From: JACVRW01 sp963764665
Lineage (GTDB): Bacteria; Actinomycetota; Thermoleophilia; Solirubrobacterales; Thermoleophilaceae
DNA length: 64,000 bases
Assembly: GCA_963764665.1 (NCBI GenBank)
Contig: CAVXTL010000027.1
Span: 62,001 to 126,000 of the forward strand
Direction: 5' to 3'
Shown here: in pieces, positions 1-9,925 of the stretch
Position numbering within the stretch: position 1 is the stretch's first letter
Layout of the letters: each line of letters begins with the position of its first letter
Program-made: the position numbers and the translations under genes
The notes under the pieces: generated by a model
Told to the model about the DNA's origin: nothing
What the model saw: the letters and a program-made list of their open reading frames with translations, nothing else
Database searches by the model: none

Positions 1-100
1 GCTCCCACACGCACAGCTCGGCGCCGATCCCGTGGAGGAGCACGATCGGCTCGCCCTGGCCGCGGCGCTCGAAGTTGAGGTTGGCTGCCTGTGTGGCCAT
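1..100 (-). CDS. Alpha/beta hydrolase, N-terminal fragment (runs off left end)
   Basis: Only the first 33 codons lie in the window, starting at the ATG read leftward from position 100. The translation has the classic opening of an alpha/beta hydrolase: a short beta strand (NLNFERRGQGEPIVLLHG) ending in the HG oxyanion motif at the turn after strand 3. The nucleophile elbow and the catalytic acid and base are outside the window, so substrate class cannot be judged. It is divergent from the DUF4395 relic at 184. The family call is fairly safe; any specific function is not. Confidence 0.6.
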   Translation of the reverse strand, partial: MATQAANLNFERRGQGEPIVLLHGIGAELCVWE

Positions 101-183
101 TGGGAGTGAGTACGCGAGCGCCGCCGGGCGGGATCAGGCGGCACGCGGCCGTGGGCCGCTCATCGGCTGGTATATCCAATGGC

Positions 184-395
184 ATGAGCCTGCTGTCCTT
201 CCCGAACCCGGTGTCACCGGCCCGACGCTCAGCCCGCTCGGGGCGCTCGCGTCGCGGGTGATCGCCCCGCGCCTCGGCGAGCCGCGCTACGTGGCGGGGC
301 CGCCCAAGCGCTTCGCGCAGTCGATCGGCGCGGTGCTGACCGTCTCAGCGGCGGTGCTCTGGTACTCGCCGCGGATGGCCATGGCAGACAACTGA
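184..395 (+). pseudogene. Remnant of a DUF4395 membrane protein
   Basis: Two pieces resembling DUF4395 proteins lie in different frames. From the ATG at 184 the frame gives a start such as MSLLSFPNPVSPA, which matches the FPNPV opening of the family, then runs into a stop at 259. A second frame, ending at the TGA at 393, carries the family's central signature of PRLGEP followed by PPKRFAQSIG and one hydrophobic helix. The helices normally lying between these pieces and the last third, with its cysteine motif, are absent; intact members are about 140-170 residues. I read this as a gene with an internal deletion, a frameshift and a truncated 3' end. Family assignment rests on recognised motifs only. 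Confidence 0.5.
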
Positions 396-407
396 GAACG
401 ATTCTCA
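393..407. promoter_or_regulatory. Fur/Zur-family operator
   Basis: The sequence TGAGAACGATTCTCA is a 7-1-7 inverted repeat with six of seven positions paired. It fits the general Fur-family box pattern (TGAnAAn-n-nTTnTCA). It ends 16 bp before the ATG of the zinc-type binding lipoprotein, so a bound repressor would cover the promoter or start region. Zur control of ZnuA-like genes is well established. The choice of Zur over Fur or Mur is inferred from the target gene. Confidence 0.7.
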
Positions 408-423
408 ATAAGCTGCCTGTTCG

Positions 424-1355
424 ATGCGCGCACGGGCCCTTCTCCTCTGCACCACCCTGATCGCCCTCGGCCTGGCGTCCTGCGGCAGCGATTCCGGCTC
501 CTCGGGCAACGGCAAGCCGGTGGTGGTCGGCACCACCACGCAGGTCGGCGACCTGCTGCGGCAGGTGGCCGGCGACCGGGCGGACGTCCACCAGATCCTG
601 CGGCCGAACTCGGACCCGCACGACTACGAGCCGCGCCCCAGCGACGTGAAGGGACTCATCGACGCGAACCTCGTGGTCCGCTCCGGCGGCGACGTGGACG
701 ACTGGCTCGACGACCTGGTGGACAACGCCGGCAGCGACGCGCCGGTGCTCACGCTGATCGACCACGTGCGGACCCGTGGCGACGGCGACGGCGACGATGT
801 CGATCCGCACTGGTGGCAGGACCCGCGCAACGCCGAGCTGGCCGTGGCGGCGATCCGTGATCGGCTCGCCGAGGCCGATCCGGCCGGCGCCGCGGCCTAC
901 AGGCGCAATGCCGCGCGCTACCTGGACCGGCTCGCAAGGCTCGACCGCCACACCGCCGCCTGCATCGAGCGGATCCCGGCGAGCGCCCGCAAGCTCGTGA
1001 CGACACACGACGCGCTCGGCTACTACGCCGGCCGCTACGGCCTCGACGTGATCGGCGCCGTGCTCCCGTCGCTGTCCACCCAGGCACAGCCCTCGGCCCG
1101 AGACATCCAGGACCTGGTGGACCAGATCGAGGAGGCCGGCGTGAAGGCGATCTACCCGGAGAGCTCCCTCAACCCCAAGCTCGAGCGCGCCGTGGCGCGC
1201 GAGAGCGGCGCCGACGTCGGGTCGGCGCTGTGGGCGGACACACTCGGGCCGGAGGGGTCGAGCGGCGCGACCTACGTGGACTCGATCGCCGCCAATACGC
1301 GCGCGATCGTGGACGGCCTCACGGGCGGCGCCGAGCGCTGCGCGCCCCCGGCGTC

Positions 1356-1359
<4 letters not shown>
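424..1359 (+). CDS. Metal ABC transporter substrate-binding lipoprotein (ZnuA/AztC-like)
   Basis: This 311-residue protein starts with a lipoprotein signal peptide whose lipobox (LASC) places the lipidated cysteine at residue 20. The mature protein is a cluster A-I (ZnuA/TroA family) metal-binding protein. Three expected ligand histidines are visible at about residues 66 (NSDPHDYEP), 129 (DPHWW) and 195 (VTTHDALGYY), with a fourth acidic ligand likely near the C-terminus. A short Asp/Gly/His-rich stretch (GDGDGDDVDPH) sits where zinc-specific members carry their metal-scavenging loop. The Fur/Zur-like box just upstream supports zinc uptake. The ATPase and permease genes are not adjacent: the next gene is on the other strand and converges with a 4-bp overlap. 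There is no clear ribosome site before the ATG. Confidence 0.88.
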
Positions 1360-2810
<1,451 letters not shown>

Positions 2811-2828
2811 CGCGCCGATAAGAGTCCC

Positions 2829-4437
2829 ATGTGGAGGCTTGCCTCAGGTCCTCGCGCGCGCGTGGTCATCCTGACGATCGCCCTCTTCGCGGCGATCTTC
2901 GTCATACGCATGACCATCGACGCTGTCGGGACGGGCGTGGGCTTCCTGTACGTGGTCCCGATCGTGATCCTCGCGGTCGAGTTCGGCCGCACGGCCGGGC
3001 TGGCCTCGGGCCTCGTAGCCGTCGGCCTGTTTGCGATCTGGGCGCACGTCCAGTCGCCCGATCCGGTGGACGCAGTGGGATACCTCTCCCGCGCCACCGT
3101 GTTCCTGCTGGTCGGCTGGGTAACCGGGCGGATGGCCGAGCGCCTGCGGGCCGCGGGCGAGCGGATGGAGGCCAGCGCCCGCCATTTCGAAGTGGCGCGC
3201 GACCTGCTGTGCACCGCGAACTTCGACGGCTACATGGTCCACCTGAACGGGACCTGGGAGAAGACCCTGGGCTGGACGGCCGGAGGAGCTCATGGCCCGG
3301 CCGTTCCTCGACTTCGTCCACCCCGACGACCGCGAGGAGACGGAGCGCGAGGCGGCGCTGCATCACGACCGGCGACTTCACGGCGTCGTTCACGAACCGC
3401 TACCGCGCCAAGGACGGCAGCTGGCATTGGATCGAGTGGGCGTCGAGGGCCGACATGGACCGCGAGCTGATCTACGCGTCCGCCCGCGACGTGACCGGAC
3501 GGCGCGCCGACGAACGCGCCCGGCAGGAGGCCGAGGAGCGCTTTCGCCGCGCCTTCGAGGACTCGGCCGTCGGGCATGGCCGTGGTGGGGGTCGAGGGTG
3601 AGAACGCCAACCTGATCATCCAGGCCAACGAGAGCCTGGCCCGCATGATCGGCATGTCGGTCGAGGAGCTGGTGGGCACGCCCACCCTCGCCGAGCTGGC
3701 CGACCCGGAGGACGTGGAGCGCATCACCGACGGGATGCACCAGCTGCACGACGGCCGCGTCTCGCTGTTCCGCTGCGAGTTCCGCATCCGGCGCCCCGAC
3801 GGCAGGCGGCTGTGGGTGGACCTGACCACGTCGCTCGTACGAGGAGCAGAGGGCGAGGTGCTCTATCGCCTCTCCCAGGTGGTGGACATCGACGCCCGCA
3901 AGGAGGCGGCGGAGCAGCTGCAGCACCTGGCGGATCACGACGCGCTCAGCGGCGTCTTCAACAGGCGACGCTTCGAGCAGGAGCTCGAGCGCGAGCTCGG
4001 CCACGCCGCCACTCGCGGCGGACAGGGCGCCGTCCTCCTGCTCGACGTGGACCACTTCAAGGACATCAACGACACGCTCGGCCACGCCGTGGGCGACGCC
4101 GTGATCTCGCGGCTCGGCGAGACGTTCAGCGCCCGGCTGCGCACGATGGACGTGGTGGCGCGCCTCGGCGGCGACGAGTTCGCGGTGCTCCTGCGGCGCG
4201 TGGAGCCGGACGACGCGATGCAGGTGGCGGGCGGCCTTCGCGAGCTTGCGGCGGAGCGCCTCACCGACCTTCCGCTGGACGGGATCCAGAGGGTGACGCT
4301 CAGCGTCGGCGTGGCCACCTTCGGCGAAGGAAGAGGAGATCCCGACTCCCGACGACCTGCTGAGCCGGGCCGACCACGCGATGTACGACGCCAAGCGCGC
4401 GGGCGGCAACCGCGTGTCCGGCGCGGTCCGCGCCTGA
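2829..4437 (+). pseudogene. Membrane PAS-PAS-GGDEF diguanylate cyclase, interrupted by four frameshifts
   Basis: Read through four single-base insertions (near 3282, 3364, 3575 and 4331), the locus encodes about 535 residues. It has an N-terminal set of three or four membrane helices, a first PAS domain (TLGWTAEELMARPFLDFVHP, then the PAC-like WHWIEWASR), a second PAS/PAC pair (MIGMSVEELVG), and a complete GGDEF domain. The cyclase part keeps RLGGDEFAVLL and the metal-site DVDHFKDINDTLGH, and ends with SRADHAMYDAKRAGGNRV. All four lesions are +1, the codons between them are otherwise clean, and no other stop interrupts the reconstructed frame. Sequence error is therefore at least as likely as gene death. 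If intact, it would synthesise c-di-GMP in response to an unknown PAS signal. Confidence 0.8.
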
Positions 4438-4470
4438 CGGGATAGCCGCGGCCTGACCTAGGGTTCGGGC

Positions 4471-6021
4471 GTGCCTGCACGCGCGCTCGCAGTGCTGCTC
4501 GTGGTGGCGGCCGGCGTGATGAGCGCGGCCGTGGGCAGCGATCGTTCCGCCGCGGCCGCCGGGGATCGGCCGCCCGTGGTGCTGCTCGTGTTCGACGAGT
4601 TCCCCACGGACGCGCTCACCGGACCCGACGGGAGGATCGACGGCGCGCGCTTCCCGAACTTCGCCGCCCTGGCTCGCAGGTCCACCTGGTTCCGCGGCGC
4701 CACCACGGTCTTCGACTCGACCACCCGGGCGGTGCCGGCGATCCTCGACGCCCGCGCCCCGCGGCGGGATGCGGGCCCGGGCTTCGAGGGCCATCCGGAG
4801 AACGTGTTCACGCTCTTCGACTCGCTCGGGTACGACGTGGTGGCCGAGGAGTCGGTGTCCCCGCTCTGCCCTCCCAGCGTCTGCCCGGGATCCACGCCCG
4901 GCACGGCCGAGGGCGTGCTCGACCGACTCCGGGGCGGCGAGCGGCACGCGCTACTGCGCCGCTGGATCGCTTCGATGCGGGGCGACGCCGGCCCGACCCT
5001 GTACATGCAGCACGCCCTCCTGCCGCACGAGCCGTGGATATACCTCCCGTCCGGGCGTCAGAACCGGCCGTCCGGCAAGGACCCCGTGGGCGCCGTCAAC
5101 CGGCCGATCGGGTTCCACGACCCGGATCTCACCGACCACAACCACCTGCGCCATCTGCTCCAGGTGGGCTCGGTGGACCGCGAGATCGGGCTGCTGATCC
5201 GGCGGCTGCGCAGCCAGGGCCTGTTCGACCGCGCGCTCATCGCGGTGGTGGCCGACCACGGCTATTCGTTCGAGGTCGGCGCGAGCGACCGGAGGCAGGT
5301 GAGCGACACCAACATCGAGCAGATCGCCCCGGTTCCCTACTTCGTCAAGGCTCCCGGCCAGCGGAAGGGCCGCGTGGCCGACCAGCTCGTGCGCACCGTG
5401 GACGTGCTCCCCACGATCGCCGACCTGCTCGACGTGCGGATCCCGTGGCCTCACCAGGGCCGGTCGGCGTTCGCGGCGTCCACCCGCCGCAGGCAGGTGG
5501 TGCGCATCCCGCGCCGCGACTTCAGCCGTGTGGTCTCGATCGACAGGGCCGACCTCGAGCGCCGCCGTCAGGACCTCCGCCTGTGGCGGGCGCGGAAGTT
5601 CGGGAGCGGCGCCGAGAGCCGGCTGTTCCTTGGCGATCCGTGGGCGTCCGCGTACCGGATCGGGCCGCATCCCGAGCTGATCGGCCACGCCGTGGAGCGC
5701 GAGCGCGTGGCCGGGCCGGGCCCGGTGCGCGCGGCGCTGGCCAACGCGCGGCTGCTCCGGAGCGTCCGGCCCCACCGCGGCGTGTATCCCACCCGCGTGA
5801 CCGGGATCCTGCGCGGCAGCCCGGCCGGCGCGATGCGCGACCTGGCGGTGGCCGCGAACGGGCGCATCCAGGCCGTGGGCCGGAGCTTCCGCCTGGAGGG
5901 CCAGCGACCCGAGTACGTCTCGCTCGTGCTGCCCGAGAGCTCGCTCCACGCCGGCCGCAACAGCGTCGAGATCCTCGAGGTGGGCGCCGGCGGCCGGCTC
6001 ACCTCGCTCGGGCGCTTCTGA
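4471..6021 (+). CDS. Secreted sulfatase / phosphoglycerol-transferase-like enzyme
   Basis: The 516-residue protein starts at a GTG and has an N-terminal hydrophobic signal or anchor. It has the alkaline-phosphatase/sulfatase fold: a metal Asp in VVLLVFDEF, a catalytic-loop region TTVFDSTTRAVPAIL, and the late metal motif VVADHGYSF. The sulfatase C-x-P-x-R nucleophile motif is absent. Threonines in the loop suggest a Thr-nucleophile enzyme such as LTA-synthase-like transferases, but I cannot tell which residue acts. The remark PHEPW also resembles that group. The next gene, a GT-C-like membrane protein 20 bp downstream, is probably co-transcribed, which suggests a job in cell-envelope glycan or polymer modification. 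Confidence 0.72.
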   Translation: MPARALAVLLVVAAGVMSAAVGSDRSAAAAGDRPPVVLLVFDEFPTDALTGPDGRIDGARFPNFAALARRSTWFRGATTVFDSTTRAVPAILDARAPRRDAGPGFEGHPENVFTLFDSLGYDVVAEESVSPLCPPSVCPGSTPGTAEGVLDRLRGGERHALLRRWIASMRGDAGPTLYMQHALLPHEPWIYLPSGRQNRPSGKDPVGAVNRPIGFHDPDLTDHNHLRHLLQVGSVDREIGLLIRRLRSQGLFDRALIAVVADHGYSFEVGASDRRQVSDTNIEQIAPVPYFVKAPGQRKGRVADQLVRTVDVLPTIADLLDVRIPWPHQGRSAFAASTRRRQVVRIPRRDFSRVVSIDRADLERRRQDLRLWRARKFGSGAESRLFLGDPWASAYRIGPHPELIGHAVERERVAGPGPVRAALANARLLRSVRPHRGVYPTRVTGILRGSPAGAMRDLAVAANGRIQAVGRSFRLEGQRPEYVSLVLPESSLHAGRNSVEILEVGAGGRLTSLGRF

Positions 6022-6041
6022 GCCGCGCGGCGCACAGGCCC

Positions 6042-7412
6042 GTGGTCCCGCTCGGTCCCGCAGCGGCCGTATGCGTGCTGCTGGCCGCACTCTCGCTCGC
6101 GCTGCCGTCCGCGCTCGGGTACGACCCGTACGCGTGGGTGGTCTGGGGCCGCGAGCTCGCTCACCTCGACCTCTCCACCACCGGCGGGCCGTCGTTCAAG
6201 CCGCTGCCCGTGCTGGTCACCGCGCTGCTCTCGCCGCTGGGCGACCTCACGCCGGACGCCTGGGCGCTGATCGTGCGCGCCGCCGGGCTGCTCGGCGTGG
6301 TGTTCGCCTTCCGCGTGGCCGCGCGGTTCGCCGGCGTGGCGGGGGGCGCCACCGCCGCCCTCGCCGCCGCGCTGGCCGCGAGCCAGGCGCGCAACGGCCT
6401 CCAGGGCTACTCCGAGCCGCTGCTGATCTGCCTGGCGCTCGGCGCCGTGGACATGCACCTGAGCGGCCGCACCCGCTGGGCGTTCGCGCTCGGCGCGCTG
6501 GGAGCGCTAGTGCGGCCCGAGCTGTGGGCGCTGGTGGCGCTCTACGGCGCCTACACGTGGCCGGCCGACGCGGCCTTCCGGCCGGCCCTAGTGGGCACGC
6601 TCCTTGCCGTGCCGGCGCTCTGGATCGGGTTGGACTGGTGGGGCTCCGGTGACTTGCTCCACGGCGGCAGCGTGGCCCGCAGCACGCCGCCCGAGAGCGC
6701 GGCCCTCGCCGACCGCCCGGCGTTCACGGTGCTGCGGCGCTCGGCCGAGCTGGTCACGGCGCCGCTGCTGGCGGCGGCCGCCGTGGCGGTTGCCTTGGCG
6801 GTCCGGCGACGCGTGGACGTGGTGGTGGTGCTGGGGCTGGCCACGGGGCTGTGGGTGGCTGCCGTGGCCGTGATGGCCGAGCTCGGCTTCACGGGCAACA
6901 TCCGCTACCTGGCGGTGCCGGCCGGCCTGCTGGCGGTGCTCGGCGGCATCGGGGTGGGCTGGCTCCTGGAGGCCGCCGCCCCCGGACGTGCCCGCGTGCT
7001 GGCAGGGAGCGCGCTCGCGCTCCTGGTGCTCGGGTTCGCGTTCTCGCCCGCGCGCTCGAGCGTCCGCTGGCTGAGCGTGGCGCGCGAGCAGCACGAGCAG
7101 CTCGACGAGCTGGACCGGGCCGTGGACCGGGTGGGCGGTCGCGACTCCGCTCTGGGTCCGGGGCGCCCGGCCATCAACCCGTCGATCCAGACGGCGCTCG
7201 CGTGGCGCCTCGACGTACCGCTCTCGCGCGTGCAGGCCACCTGGGGCTCCACGCCCCGCCACCCGCACTGGACCCCGCCCGCGCTGGTGTTCCGGGCGCC
7301 CGCGCGCTTCGCCGGGCCGCCGCCGAGCCTGAGCGCACGCCAGCGCATGCTCCAAGCACTCCGCGTGGGCAGATGGCAGGTGCTGCTTGCGCCCGCGGCG
7401 GACGATCTCTAG
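6042..7412 (+). CDS. Polytopic membrane protein, GT-C glycosyltransferase-like
   Basis: About 456 residues from the GTG at 6042, with roughly nine to eleven hydrophobic helices followed by a soluble C-terminal tail of about 100 residues. The first extracytoplasmic loop contains an acidic/aromatic motif (LGYDPYAWVVWGRELAHLD), the place where GT-C enzymes carry their catalytic Asp. Further hallmarks are weak, so this is a topology-based call. It sits 20 bp after the sulfatase-like gene and 15 bp before the MMPL exporter, so the three may be one transcript. Position and topology suggest lipid-linked sugar transfer to a surface polymer; that is inference. The start is uncertain because no in-frame ATG lies near the upstream stop. 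Confidence 0.6.
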   Translation: MVPLGPAAAVCVLLAALSLALPSALGYDPYAWVVWGRELAHLDLSTTGGPSFKPLPVLVTALLSPLGDLTPDAWALIVRAAGLLGVVFAFRVAARFAGVAGGATAALAAALAASQARNGLQGYSEPLLICLALGAVDMHLSGRTRWAFALGALGALVRPELWALVALYGAYTWPADAAFRPALVGTLLAVPALWIGLDWWGSGDLLHGGSVARSTPPESAALADRPAFTVLRRSAELVTAPLLAAAAVAVALAVRRRVDVVVVLGLATGLWVAAVAVMAELGFTGNIRYLAVPAGLLAVLGGIGVGWLLEAAAPGRARVLAGSALALLVLGFAFSPARSSVRWLSVAREQHEQLDELDRAVDRVGGRDSALGPGRPAINPSIQTALAWRLDVPLSRVQATWGSTPRHPHWTPPALVFRAPARFAGPPPSLSARQRMLQALRVGRWQVLLAPAADDL

Positions 7413-7427
7413 GGTCGAGCGCCTCGC

Positions 7428-9818
7428 ATGACTGGCCCGCTGTATCGGATCGGCCGGGTCTGTAGTCGTCATCACTGGCCCGTGGTAGGCGCGTGGATCC
7501 TCGCGGCGCTCGCGCTCGTCCTCGTGGCCGCCGCCGCCGGTGAGCAGAACAGCGACAACCTGTCGCTTCCGGGCACGGACTCCAAACGCGCGCAGGACCT
7601 GCTGGCCAGCGACCTCCCGAAGCAGGCCTATGGCACCAGCCCGGTGGTGCTCAAGGTGTCGAGCGGAAAGCTCACCGACTCGAAGCACAAGCAGGCCGTG
7701 GACAAGACGGTCGACGGGTTGAAGAAGGCCGACCACGTGATCCGCGTGGTGAGCCCGCTGGACAGCGCAGGCGCCGCGGCGCTCAACAAGGACAAGACGA
7801 TCGGCTACATCTCGGTGACCCTCGACGAGGGGCCGAGCGACCTCACCAAGGACGAGGCCGAGGCCATCATCGACACCACGCAACCCGCCGAGGACGCGGG
7901 GATCGACGTGTCCACCGGCGGCTACCTCGGGCAGGCCGTGTCGAAGTCGGACGAGGGGAACAGCGAGGCGATCGGGATCGCCGCCGCCGTGATCATCCTG
8001 CTGTTCGCGTTCGGCACCGTCACCGCGATGCTCCTGCCGATCGTCACCGCGATCTTCGGCCTCGCGGCCTCGCTGTCGATCATCCGCCTCCTCGGCCACG
8101 TGGCCGAGGTGCCGGACGTGTCGTCCACGCTCGCCACGATGATCGGGCTGGGCGTGGGGATCGACTACGCGCTCTTCATCGTCACCCGTCACAAGTTGCA
8201 GCTCAAGGACGGGATGGACATACGCGAGTCGATCGCGCGTGCAACGGCGACGGCCGGCGGCGCCGTGGTCTTCGCCGGCGGCACGGTCGTGATCGCGCTG
8301 GTGTCGCTGCTGGCCTCGGGCATCCCGCTGGTGGGCACGATGGGCTACTGCGCCGCGGTGTCCGTGGTGGTGGCGGTGCTGGCCGCCACCACGCTCCTGC
8401 CCGCCCTGCTCGGCGCGCTCGACTACCGCATCAACTCGCTGCGCGTGAAGCTCGGCCGGACGCACCCGGACGACCACCAGCCGCACGGCTGGGCTCGCTG
8501 GGCGCGCGGCGTGGCGGCGCGCCCCTGGCGCTCGGTGACCGTCGCCGTCGTGATCCTCTGCGTGCTCGCGGCCCCCGTGCTCAACCTGGAGCTCGGATCC
8601 TCCGACGCCGGCGAGCTCCCCGAGAGCACCACCGCACGCCAGGCCTACGACGGGATCTCCGAGGGCTTCGGCGTCGGCGCGAACGCGCCGCTGCTCATCG
8701 GCGTGAAGCTCGACCCGGCCGCCAAGCCGGACCAGAAGCAGCTCAACCAGGTGAACCAGCAGCAGCAGAAGCTCAAGGACCAGCAGCAACAGCAGGAGGA
8801 GCAGCTGGAGGCCGAGGGAGTGCCTCAGTCGCAGGCCCAGCAACAGGTGCAGCAGCAGACCGCGAGCCAGCAGAAGAAGCTCGACCAGCAGAAGAAGCTC
8901 GCCTCCTCGCCGTCGACCGACACGCGGCTCACCGACCTCGAGAACGCCATCAAGAAGACGGCGGGCGTGAAGTCGGTGTCTCCGGCGAGCCTCGACAAGG
9001 CCGGCACCGCGGGTGTGTTCACCGCCGTGCCCACCACCGCCCCGTCCGATCCCAAGACCGAGGACCTCATCAAGCACCTGCGCTCCGACGTGATCCCGAG
9101 CGCGACGAAGGGCAATGGCGTGACCGCGTTCGTGGGCGGCCAGACCGCGGGCTACATCGACCTCGCGGACAGGATCGCCGACAAGCTTCCGCAGATGATC
9201 GCCATCGTCGTGGCGCTCAGCTGCCTCGTGCTCCTGCTGGCCTTCCGCTCGCTGCTGCTGCCCGTGAAGGCGGCCGTGGCGAACCTCCTGTCGGTGGGCG
9301 CGGCGTACGGCGTCGTGACGTTCGTGTTCCAGGAGGGCCACGGCGCCACCCTGATCGGGCTCGAGGGCGCCACGCCGATCGTGAGCTATGTACCGCTGCT
9401 GATGTTCGCGATCCTGTTCGGGCTCTCGATGGACTACGAGGTGTTCCTGCTCACGCAGATCCAGGAGCACTACAAGGCGTCCGGCGACCCCAAGCAGGCG
9501 GTGGTCGACGGCCTGGCGTCCACCGGCAGGGTGATCACCTCGGCCGCCCTGATCATGGTCTGCGTGTTCTCGAGCTTCATCCTCACCGACGACGCGATCA
9601 TCAAGCAGTTCGGCGTTGGCCTCTCGGTGGCGATCGCGATCGACGCCACGATCGTGCGCTGCCTGTTCGTGCCGGCCGTGATGGCGCTGATGGGCAAGGC
9701 CGCCTGGTGGCTCCCGAAGCCGGTGGACCGGGTGCTGCCGAGGATCAGCGTCGAGGGCGAGGGCTACTTCGAGGCGCTGGAGGCCAAGCGAGCGGCCGCC
9801 CCGCCGGCCAAGGCGTGA
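7428..9818 (+). CDS. MMPL-family RND transporter with Q/K-rich insert
   Basis: This 796-residue protein has the two-halves layout of MmpL exporters: one helix, an extracytoplasmic domain, then a five-helix bundle, repeated twice. Each half has the family GxxxDY motif (MIGLGVGIDYALFIVTRHK and LFGLSMDYEVFLLTQIQEH), whose Asp/Tyr pair relays protons. The second extracytoplasmic domain contains an unusual insert at about residues 431-500, dominated by Gln, Lys and Glu (for example NQQQQKLKDQQQQQEEQLE), predicted as coiled coil. It probably exports lipids or hydrophobic compounds. It follows the GT-C-like gene by 15 bp, consistent with moving an envelope product, but its substrate is unknown. Confidence 0.85.
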   Translation: MTGPLYRIGRVCSRHHWPVVGAWILAALALVLVAAAAGEQNSDNLSLPGTDSKRAQDLLASDLPKQAYGTSPVVLKVSSGKLTDSKHKQAVDKTVDGLKKADHVIRVVSPLDSAGAAALNKDKTIGYISVTLDEGPSDLTKDEAEAIIDTTQPAEDAGIDVSTGGYLGQAVSKSDEGNSEAIGIAAAVIILLFAFGTVTAMLLPIVTAIFGLAASLSIIRLLGHVAEVPDVSSTLATMIGLGVGIDYALFIVTRHKLQLKDGMDIRESIARATATAGGAVVFAGGTVVIALVSLLASGIPLVGTMGYCAAVSVVVAVLAATTLLPALLGALDYRINSLRVKLGRTHPDDHQPHGWARWARGVAARPWRSVTVAVVILCVLAAPVLNLELGSSDAGELPESTTARQAYDGISEGFGVGANAPLLIGVKLDPAAKPDQKQLNQVNQQQQKLKDQQQQQEEQLEAEGVPQSQAQQQVQQQTASQQKKLDQQKKLASSPSTDTRLTDLENAIKKTAGVKSVSPASLDKAGTAGVFTAVPTTAPSDPKTEDLIKHLRSDVIPSATKGNGVTAFVGGQTAGYIDLADRIADKLPQMIAIVVALSCLVLLLAFRSLLLPVKAAVANLLSVGAAYGVVTFVFQEGHGATLIGLEGATPIVSYVPLLMFAILFGLSMDYEVFLLTQIQEHYKASGDPKQAVVDGLASTGRVITSAALIMVCVFSSFILTDDAIIKQFGVGLSVAIAIDATIVRCLFVPAVMALMGKAAWWLPKPVDRVLPRISVEGEGYFEALEAKRAAAPPAKA

Positions 9819-9925
9819 CTCGCGGGGCGACGGTCCTGGGGGTCGTTCGTTTTCTGGATGTATGCCAGCCACAAGTCGACGCACCCCCTGATCGGGTCCC
9901 GGGCCACTAGCTAGCGTCACCCGCC

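Noticed and set aside
6588..9920. Very long minus-strand reading frame opposite the MMPL exporter.
   Set aside because: It is His/Arg/Gly-rich low-complexity translation, typical of the antisense frame of a GC-rich gene, and it covers clear exporter motifs on the plus strand.
9819..9925. 107-bp gap before the AbrB-type gene as a possible RNA or riboswitch.
   Set aside because: I find no stable paired structure or known aptamer pattern, only a short T-rich stretch.
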